A DNA stretch of 10,070 bases from DASPJQ01 sp035299065 (GTDB lineage: Bacteria > Bacteroidota > Bacteroidia > Flavobacteriales_D > UBA2798), in contig DATGXI010000058.1 of assembly GCA_035299065.1 (NCBI GenBank), positions 1 to 10,070 of the forward strand, read 5' to 3'. Shown here one piece after another: positions 5,289 through 10,070 of this stretch. The position numbers were made by a program, and so were the translations under genes. Below the pieces are notes generated by a model. It was not told the origin of the DNA. It saw only the letters and a program-made list of their open reading frames with translations, and searched no databases. Position 1 is the stretch's first letter. Every line of letters starts with the position of its first letter.

Positions 5289-6256
5289 TGGAAAATTCAA
5301 CATCCAGGAATATTAAATTGGGCTTTTTTGTGATAGCTGCCGCAGTACTACTTATAAGTGCATTGTATTTTATTGGAAATAAACAAAACATGTTTGGCTC
5401 AACTTTCAGAATTAAAGCAAGATTTTATAACGTAAACGGGTTGATGCAGGGAAACAATGTGCGTTTTGGTGGTATTGATGTTGGTACTGTAGAAGATATT
5501 GAAATTATTAATGACACTTCTATAAGTGTTACCATGATCATAGAAAAAGAGGTACAACAGTACATTAAAAAAAATGCAATTGCCACAATTGGTTCAGATG
5601 GCTTGATGGGAAATAAACTGGTGGATATAAATGGCGGTACCGGACAGTCAAAACCAATTGAAGAAAATGATGTGCTGCGCACGTTAAAACCCATTGAAAT
5701 GGATGAGACAATACGTACCCTAAATGCTACGAATGAAAACATTCACGTGATAAGTAACAACTTAAGAAATATTACCGACAAAATAAACAGCCCGAATAGT
5801 TTTTGGAGCTTGTTGCTTGACACTGTGATTCCCACCAATGTAAAGTCAACGCTTGTAAACTTAAAAATAATGAGTAACCAGGCTGTATATGTAACGGGCG
5901 ATTTAAGGGAAATAACCAGGGGCTTTAAAGCCGGCAAAGGCACTATTGGTGCTTTAATAACAGACACAACATTTGCACGCGGATTTAATCAAACAGTTGT
6001 AAATATTAAAACACTGGGCGATTCAGCTGCGGTTATTACCGGAAATATATCAAGCCTTATTGCAAAACTAAATAAGGGAGAGGGTACTGTTGGCATGTTG
6101 TTAAATGACACAAATTTGATTCACAATCTGAATAAAGGTATTCATACGCTGCAGGATGGGGCCGGCAATTTTAACGAAAATATGGAAGCCTTGAAATATT
6201 CATGGCCATTTAAAAAATATTTCCGAAAGAAAAGTAAAAACAAACTAAAAAAATAA
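5288..6256 (+). CDS. mlaD: MlaD-like MCE-domain lipid-binding protein
   Basis: This 322-aa protein has one N-terminal TM anchor (about 10-30) and then an MCE domain (about 38-118), with FYNVNGLMQGNNVRFGGIDV and GTVEDIEI (47-73) and the central loop GSDGLMGNKLVDI (102-114). After it comes a helical region (135-211) and two copies of a motif, AGKGTIGALITDT (215-227) and KGEGTVGMLLNDT (263-275), 48 residues apart. The C-terminus is basic (WPFKKYFRKKSK). MCE domains form hexameric rings that bind lipid in the periplasm. It is longer than E. coli MlaD (about 180 aa); the added tail is usual for MCE proteins of this phylum and may form a coiled bundle or tunnel toward the outer membrane. It completes the E-F-D set. 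Confidence 0.93.
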   Translation: MENSTSRNIKLGFFVIAAAVLLISALYFIGNKQNMFGSTFRIKARFYNVNGLMQGNNVRFGGIDVGTVEDIEIINDTSISVTMIIEKEVQQYIKKNAIATIGSDGLMGNKLVDINGGTGQSKPIEENDVLRTLKPIEMDETIRTLNATNENIHVISNNLRNITDKINSPNSFWSLLLDTVIPTNVKSTLVNLKIMSNQAVYVTGDLREITRGFKAGKGTIGALITDTTFARGFNQTVVNIKTLGDSAAVITGNISSLIAKLNKGEGTVGMLLNDTNLIHNLNKGIHTLQDGAGNFNENMEALKYSWPFKKYFRKKSKNKLKK

Positions 6257-6259
6257 ACA

Positions 6260-6544
6260 ATGGAAATCACTATACAATCATTGCACTTTACCGCAAGACC
6301 TGAGCTAACGAAATTTATTAAGGAGAAAGTAAGTAAGTTAACGCACTTACACGATAAAATAATTACAGCTGATGTTTACTTAAAACTTGATAAATCCAAT
6401 AAAACTGACAATAAGGTTTGTGAAATTAAACTGAACCTGCCTGGTAAGGATTTATTTGCCAAGCGTAAATTTCAAACATTTGAAGAAGCCACTAATGAAG
6501 TGATTGATGCCTTGCAACAACAAATAAAAAAGCTTAAAGAATAA
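6260..6544 (+). CDS. hpf: Short ribosome hibernation-promoting factor (HPF/RaiA family)
   Basis: The 94-aa protein has the length of short HPF and the expected beta-alpha-beta-beta-beta-alpha fold. It starts MEITIQSLHFTARPELTKFI (strand then helix 1), continues with strands around ITADVYLKLDK and VCEIKLNLPG, and ends with the helix FEEATNEVIDALQQQIKKLKE. There is no C-terminal dimerisation domain as in long HPF, so it would match YfiA/short HPF in binding the 30S decoding region during stationary phase or stress. It starts three bases after the mlaD stop and one base precedes the next gene, so it is embedded in the operon. HPF genes often stand alone or near rpoN; placement after mlaEFD ties envelope and dormancy functions to one transcript. 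Confidence 0.93.
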   Translation: MEITIQSLHFTARPELTKFIKEKVSKLTHLHDKIITADVYLKLDKSNKTDNKVCEIKLNLPGKDLFAKRKFQTFEEATNEVIDALQQQIKKLKE

Positions 6545-6545
6545 T

Positions 6546-6998
6546 ATGGCAACTAACAAGACCCATATATTTGAACGATTTGCCCGCAAAGCCACCGTTT
6601 TTAGTGGTTCAACCATAGCCTTTATTACCGCTTTGACGATTATACTTATTTGGATCATTACGGGTCCATTATTCAATTTTTCAGATACCTGGCAATTGGT
6701 GATTAATACCGGAACTACAGTTGTTACTTTTTTAATGGTATTTCTCATTCAGCGTGCACAAAACAAGGACTCGAAAGCACTTCACCTTAAATTAAACGAA
6801 CTGGTAGCCGCACTTAATGGCCCAAGTAACCGACTCATTGATGTGGAAGACCTGTCAGAAGAAGAATTAGACACGCTAAGCTCCTACTATAAAAAACTGG
6901 CCGAAATGGCTAAAAAGGAAAAAACATTAACTTTATCGCATTCGATTGAAGAAGCCGTTGAGCTGCACAAAATAAAATATAAACGGCACAAGCAATGA
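6546..6998 (+). CDS. Low-affinity iron permease-family membrane protein
   Basis: The 150-aa protein fits the small Iron_permease (PF04120-type) family. The N-terminus FERFARKATVFSGS is followed by TM1 (about 22-42) and the hallmark DTWQLVINTGTTVVTFLMVF in TM2 (47-68), ending LIQRAQNKDSKALHLKLNEL. The C-terminal half (75-150) is charged and helical, with EDLSEEELD and KKLAEMAKKEK. The family name comes from a fungal low-affinity iron transporter; bacterial members have two TMs and no demonstrated transport in most cases, so iron transport should be held loosely. It sits between hpf and the TauE/SafE gene and overlaps the latter by ATGA (6995-6998). Confidence 0.85.
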   Translation: MATNKTHIFERFARKATVFSGSTIAFITALTIILIWIITGPLFNFSDTWQLVINTGTTVVTFLMVFLIQRAQNKDSKALHLKLNELVAALNGPSNRLIDVEDLSEEELDTLSSYYKKLAEMAKKEKTLTLSHSIEEAVELHKIKYKRHKQ

Positions 6999-7747
6999 TT
7001 GGCATTGAATTTCTTAGCTACTTTATTGTTCTTGCACTTGCTGCTGAAATACTTGGTACCATAGGTGGATTTGGGTCCTCGCTCCTGTTTGTTCCTGTTG
7101 CCGGGCTTTTTTTTGACTTTCATTCGGTTCTTGGCATAACTGCATTGTTTCATGTTTCAAGCAACGTAGCCAAAATTGCCCTATTTAAAAACGGCATTGA
7201 TAAAAAGCTGATATTAACCATCGGAATTCCTTCAGTCATTTGTGTTATTACGGGCGCTTACCTAACACGTTTCTTTGACAATTACTTATTGGAAACATTA
7301 CTGGCTGGCTTCCTGATTGTTTTAAGCTCACTACTTCTAATATACAAAACGTTTGAATTAAAGCCAACCATCTTTAATGCCTTATGGGGTGGTTCGCTTT
7401 CAGGATTAATGGCGGGCTTGCTCGGAACCGGAGGAGCCATACGCGGGCTTACCCTGGCTGCATTTAATCTGAAGAAAGAAATTTTTATTGCTACCTCTGC
7501 TGTTATTGATCTTGGTGTTGACCTAAGCCGCGGGGTTGTGTATTATTCTAATGGTTTTATGCATTATCATGACCTTTACCTTGTTCCCATTCTGTTGGTT
7601 GTAAGTGTTATTGGTACATATGCCGGTAAAAAATTACTCAACAGGTTGCCGCAAGCCATATTCAAACGAATTGTTTTGTTCCTTATACTTTCAGTTGGTT
7701 TACTTACACTCACCATGCAATTGTGGTCATTTTTCAACCAGGCATAA
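6995..7747 (+). CDS. TauE/SafE-family permease (sulfite/organosulfonate exporter-like)
   Basis: The 250-aa integral membrane protein has about eight TM segments in two homologous halves, the normal architecture of TauE/SafE (DUF81) permeases. The family motif appears in each half: ILGTIGGFGSSLLFVPV with ITALFHVSSNVAKI in the first, and GLMAGLLGTGGAIRG with ATSAVIDLGVDLSR in the second. Members export sulfite, sulfoacetate or related anions; some are implicated in other small organic anions, so the substrate cannot be fixed here. It is the last gene of the eight-gene run, starting inside the stop of the iron permease-like gene and followed by the hairpin at 7753-7775. No sulfur-metabolism genes are visible nearby. 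Confidence 0.9.
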   Translation: MIGIEFLSYFIVLALAAEILGTIGGFGSSLLFVPVAGLFFDFHSVLGITALFHVSSNVAKIALFKNGIDKKLILTIGIPSVICVITGAYLTRFFDNYLLETLLAGFLIVLSSLLLIYKTFELKPTIFNALWGGSLSGLMAGLLGTGGAIRGLTLAAFNLKKEIFIATSAVIDLGVDLSRGVVYYSNGFMHYHDLYLVPILLVVSVIGTYAGKKLLNRLPQAIFKRIVLFLILSVGLLTLTMQLWSFFNQA

Positions 7748-7752
7748 CCAGT

Positions 7753-7775
7753 AACTGACGAAAGTCAGTTTTTAT
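7753..7775 (+). terminator. Hairpin with GAAA tetraloop after the Mla/TauE run (also overlaps operator D)
   Basis: AACTGAC (7753-7759) and GTCAGTT (7764-7770) pair perfectly around GAAA, a stable GNRA-type tetraloop, and a run of Ts continues from 7769 to 7773. It begins six bases after the TauE stop, a normal place for an intrinsic terminator. The stem is short and only moderately GC-rich, so efficiency may be modest. The same bases form operator D, so both uses may coexist. Confidence 0.55.
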
Positions 7776-7820
7776 ACACATGGAGGTCATTTTTTAAGCT
7801 GACCAAACCGGCTAAGTTTA
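7755..7820 (+). promoter_or_regulatory. Promoter D: Crp/Fnr-like palindrome plus -7 box for the nuclease operon
   Basis: CTGACGAAAGTCAG at 7755-7768 is a perfect 5-4-5 palindrome centred at 7761.5. A -7-like TAAGTTTA (7813-7820, one mismatch from TAnnTTTG) starts 51.5 bp from the centre, as in promoters A-C. Only Ts (7790-7796) occupy the -33 position. The start would be near 7823, giving an almost leaderless mRNA for ATG 7828. A further inverted repeat, GGTCA-N10-TGACC (7785-7804), lies between the two elements. Confidence 0.5.
7785..7804. repeat. GGTCA-N10-TGACC inverted repeat in promoter D
   Basis: GGTCA (7785-7789) and TGACC (7800-7804) are perfect reverse complements 10 bp apart. The element overlaps the -33 region and lies just before the -7 box at 7813. 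Its half-sites resemble the GTCA/TGAC halves of the neighbouring operator but with inverted order and wider spacing, so it is probably a different protein's site, if functional. Confidence 0.3.
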
Positions 7821-7827
7821 TATCCTT

Positions 7828-8622
7828 ATGAAAATGGTCCTTAAAAAATCAAGTCGGGGATTAACTATAATTGCCCTTCCTGCCGTAATAAGCTTTTTAA
7901 TTGCTTATACGGTATTAAACGGGCTGTTTTTACCAGCAACTGACACAACACCACAAGAGTTTATTAACCTTTTTTTAATTGTACCCCTGTTGCTTATTTC
8001 ATCTTTAATGGCTTTCAGGCGTATGCATTTTGGTACCCTAATATGGGGTGGAACGTTGCTTTACATTGCCCACGTATATTTCAGGTATTGTTTTTATTTG
8101 CTTGAAAACAAGATTGTATACGAGCATTACGCAATACTGTGCCTGAGTGTTTATCTCCTCATTTATCTTGCATATTTGCTTATGGCAGCACAACCCGTTA
8201 AACTATCAAACAACGCGCTGCGAAAAGTTATAGCATGGAGTTTTTTGTTATTGCCATTAGCATTTTTATGCCTCTGGTTACTGCAAAAAGCACCCTTTTT
8301 ACCAACTTTTATTGGAATTGCAAAACCCTCAAATACGGCTTCACTTACAAATCCATATGATTATGTTTATATGCTAATTATTTTACCGGGCTTATTTTTA
8401 ACCGGTGTATGGCTCAACAAAAATAAAAAACCTGGTTTATTACTGGCACCGGTACTTCTTATGTTCTTTTTTCTTACCGACATTTCCCTTGCAGGGACAT
8501 TAAATATTTTGAACAGCAAAGGCTTATACGTCAACCCGGCATTAACACTTATCATGTGCATACTTGGCCTTTACAGCATTGTGTTACTTGTGTTGATGAT
8601 TAAAAAAGGCCAACCAAAATGA
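7828..8622 (+). CDS. Eight-TM membrane protein, unknown function
   Basis: The 264-aa protein is strongly hydrophobic, with likely TM segments at about 12-34, 46-63, 68-91, 100-120, 134-152, 177-197, 203-222 and 239-258. The N-terminus (MKMVLKKSSRG) and C-terminus (MIKKGQPK) are basic, placing both in the cytoplasm by the positive-inside rule. I recognise no family motif. An aromatic, histidine-bearing stretch (YIAHVYFRYCFYLLENKIVYEHY, split by a loop at 79-101) could bind a cofactor, but this is speculative. Alternative start ATG 7834 would remove two residues. It opens the nuclease operon behind promoter D, and its stop overlaps the start of a possible small ORF (ATGA at 8619-8622). Confidence 0.8.
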   Translation: MKMVLKKSSRGLTIIALPAVISFLIAYTVLNGLFLPATDTTPQEFINLFLIVPLLLISSLMAFRRMHFGTLIWGGTLLYIAHVYFRYCFYLLENKIVYEHYAILCLSVYLLIYLAYLLMAAQPVKLSNNALRKVIAWSFLLLPLAFLCLWLLQKAPFLPTFIGIAKPSNTASLTNPYDYVYMLIILPGLFLTGVWLNKNKKPGLLLAPVLLMFFFLTDISLAGTLNILNSKGLYVNPALTLIMCILGLYSIVLLVLMIKKGQPK

Positions 8623-8738
8623 ACAAGGCTGCATACATATATTTAGGTGTCATTTATTTTATCAGTTCGAGCGTGACACTAACCCATTATTCGTTTTATA
8701 CGAATGGTAATACCAGTATAAACACAGCACATGAGTAA
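8619..8738 (+). CDS. Possible 39-aa single-TM peptide linking two genes
   Basis: An ATG at 8619 overlaps the stop of the eight-TM gene as ATGA, and the frame runs 39 codons to a TAA at 8736-8738, eight bases inside the next gene (start 8731). The peptide begins MNKAAYIYLGVIYFISSSV, giving one hydrophobic segment at about residues 4-22 and then a polar tail (THYSFYTNGNTSINTAHE). ATGA coupling on one side and a stop/start overlap on the other match how neighbouring genes are packed, and otherwise a 108-bp gap would break a dense operon. No homologue is recognised and the tail has low complexity, so it may be a chance frame. The interval also contains two inverted repeats (8647-8679 and 8689-8705) that could be regulatory instead. 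Confidence 0.4.
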   Translation: MNKAAYIYLGVIYFISSSVTLTHYSFYTNGNTSINTAHE

Positions 8739-9606
8739 CGAAAAATTTATAATTACTAAAGCATCAGGCGAAGAAGCCTATTTTTCAAAAGAAAAATTAC
8801 GCACTTCACTGCAACGTTCCGGAGCCGGGGAAGATGAAATTGAACATGTCATTGATGAAATACTACCAAAACTTTACCCTGGCATTCCAACAAAAAAGCT
8901 GTATAAAATGGCTTTTTCACTGTTAAAGGAAAGTTCAAGGCACCTGGCCGCAAGATATCATTTAAAACATGCTATTATGGAATTGGGCCCATCAGGTTAC
9001 CCATTTGAAAAGTACATAGCTGAAATATTAAAACACCAGGGCTACTCAACACAAACCGGAATTATAACCCAAGGACAATGTGTGAAGCACGAAGTTGATA
9101 TAGTTGCCAATATTGGCAACCATCAACTAATGATTGAATGTAAATACCATAATCAACCCGGAACGTTTAGCGATGTTAAAGTGCCATTATATATACAATC
9201 GCGGTTTAAAGACATTGAAGCCGAATGGCTAAAATCAGGCGACCGCACAAAAAAATACCAGGGTTGGGTTGTTACCAACACGCGCTTTTCAATGGACGCC
9301 ATACAATACGGAACCTGTGCCGGATTAAGGATGTTGGGCTGGGATTATCCGGTTAAAAAAAGCCTTAAGGTTCAGATTGATGAATCAGGATTATACCCTA
9401 TTACCTGCCTCACCTCCCTCACAAAAAACGAAAAGCAGCTTTTATTGGGCAAAAAAATAGTGTTGTGCCTGGAGTTGAATGAAAAAATACTGGTAGGTAT
9501 TGGTATAAAGCCTCAACGTTTAAACACAATCACGATGGAAGCACACCAATTGTGCAAACATCTTGTTAAATCAAAAACCAATAACCATGTTAGCCAAACC
9601 AATTAA
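8731..9606 (+). CDS. ATP-cone domain fused to PD-(D/E)XK restriction-endonuclease-like nuclease
   Basis: The 291-aa protein begins with an ATP-cone (about 5-88: FIITKASGEEAYFSKEKL, then helices ending in HLAARYHLKHAI), the nucleotide-sensing module known from ribonucleotide reductases and NrdR. Next comes an Mrr/type IV-like nuclease core (about 89-205) with HEVDIVA (D123) and IECKYH (E136, K138), the D...ExK catalytic triad, preceded by the helix FEKYIAEILKHQGY. The C-terminal part (about 215-275, SLTKNEKQLLLGKKIVLC) looks like a small helical, helix-hairpin-helix-like DNA-binding element. Predicted role: a cytoplasmic nuclease gated by ATP/dATP. No methylase partner is present, so it is not a classical restriction system. 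It overlaps the next gene by 20 bp and lies in the operon of promoter D. Domain calls are firm; biological function is inferred. Confidence 0.88.
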   Translation: MSNEKFIITKASGEEAYFSKEKLRTSLQRSGAGEDEIEHVIDEILPKLYPGIPTKKLYKMAFSLLKESSRHLAARYHLKHAIMELGPSGYPFEKYIAEILKHQGYSTQTGIITQGQCVKHEVDIVANIGNHQLMIECKYHNQPGTFSDVKVPLYIQSRFKDIEAEWLKSGDRTKKYQGWVVTNTRFSMDAIQYGTCAGLRMLGWDYPVKKSLKVQIDESGLYPITCLTSLTKNEKQLLLGKKIVLCLELNEKILVGIGIKPQRLNTITMEAHQLCKHLVKSKTNNHVSQTN

Positions 9607-10070
9607 ACTTCATCCTGAAATTAAAATTCAGTTTCTTGGGGCCGCAGAAACTGTTACCGGATCAAAATACCTTCTGCAATGCAACAATAAAAAAATTTTG
9701 ATCGATTGCGGCCTTTTCCAGGGATTAAAAGAATTACGCTTGCTTAATTGGCAACCTTTACCCGTAAATGCATCCGAAATTAATTTGGTACTTCTTACCC
9801 ATGCACATTTGGACCACTGTGGGTATTTACCACGTTTGGTTAAAAATGGCTTTAAGGGTGAAGTTTGGGGTACAAAACCAACACTTGAAATAGCCAAAAT
9901 AATACTTGAAGACAGCGCCCGCATTGGAGAAGAAGATGCCAGAAAAGCCAATAAAGGTGGCTACACAAAACACAAGCCAGCGGTACCTTTGTACGACACA
10001 AGTGATGTGGAAAAAACCGTTCCGCTCTTTCATTATAAAAATCCAGCCGAATGGATTAAAATTGACGAGA
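9587..10070 (+). CDS. Metallo-beta-lactamase-fold nuclease, CPSF/YSH1 type (C-terminus cut by window end)
   Basis: From ATG 9587 the frame is open for 161 codons to the window end. The N-terminus IKIQFLGAAETVTGSKYLL is typical of the RNA-processing exonuclease branch of the metallo-beta-lactamase fold (COG1236/YSH1-like, relatives of CPSF73). The zinc motif is complete: THAHLDHCGYLPRL gives H72-x-H74-x-D76-H77. Upstream, ILIDCGLFQG supplies the conserved D40 strand. Family members are about 450 aa with a beta-CASP insert, so roughly two thirds is missing, including the other metal ligands and the RMMBL tail. Such enzymes act on RNA or single-stranded nucleic acid in the cytoplasm. The start lies 20 bp inside the preceding nuclease gene in another frame, which implies coupled expression of two nucleases. 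Confidence 0.92.
   Translation, partial: MLAKPIKLHPEIKIQFLGAAETVTGSKYLLQCNNKKILIDCGLFQGLKELRLLNWQPLPVNASEINLVLLTHAHLDHCGYLPRLVKNGFKGEVWGTKPTLEIAKIILEDSARIGEEDARKANKGGYTKHKPAVPLYDTSDVEKTVPLFHYKNPAEWIKIDE

Noticed and set aside
8731..10070. Restriction-modification system
   Set aside because: The ATP-cone nuclease has a restriction-endonuclease-like core, but no methyltransferase or specificity subunit is in view and the neighbours are stress-type genes.

Overview
The window looks like a chromosomal segment from a Bacteroidota species, probably a Chitinophagia/Sphingobacteriia-like lineage. The reasons are an AT-rich composition, starts that almost all lack a Shine-Dalgarno sequence, -7 promoter elements of the Bacteroidota TAnnTTTG type, and protein families (tandem-Usp protein, three-BON-domain protein, MCE protein with a long C-terminal tail, ATP-cone nuclease) typical of that phylum. 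No mobile element, RNA gene or CRISPR array was seen. The content is a stress/dormancy island joined to an envelope-lipid transport operon.

Layout. Positions 1-630 (minus strand) carry a BON-domain protein cut by the window start. A 238-bp divergent promoter region (631-868) separates it from a plus-strand operon: a small three-TM protein (869-1210), a tandem universal stress protein (1228-2049) and an unrecognised 127-aa protein (2069-2452). A single-gene Hsp20 unit (2566-3000) follows, closed by a strong intrinsic terminator (3013-3039). Next is a compact eight-gene run (3060-7747) with overlapping or nearly abutting genes: two unknown membrane proteins, an Mla-type ABC transporter (permease, ATPase, MCE protein), a short hibernation factor, a low-affinity iron permease-family protein and a TauE/SafE permease. 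A hairpin at 7753-7775 separates this from a last operon: an eight-TM unknown protein (7828-8622), a possible 39-aa membrane peptide (8619-8738), an ATP-cone/PD-(D/E)XK nuclease (8731-9606) and a metallo-beta-lactamase-fold nuclease of the CPSF/YSH1 type, cut by the window end (9587 onward).

The main finding is regulatory. Four transcription units (BON, the Usp operon, Hsp20 and the nuclease operon) each start with a 14-bp palindrome of the form CTGAY-N4-RTCAK. In every case its centre lies exactly 51.5 bp upstream of the first base of a TAnnTTTG/A-like -7 box. The form is that of a Crp/Fnr-family site, and the position is close to the class I placement of about -61.5. I infer one regulon, perhaps responding to low oxygen or nitrosative/redox stress, that joins the stress proteins to the otherwise unexplained nuclease operon. 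The Mla-HPF run has no such site and appears to lie outside the regulon, unless it is reached by read-through from hsp20.

Together the genes suggest a survival programme: protein protection (Hsp20), ribosome hibernation (HPF), Usp signalling, BON proteins, envelope lipid maintenance (Mla) and nucleic-acid processing. The shared operator is seen in the sequence; the identity of the regulator and its signal are inference.
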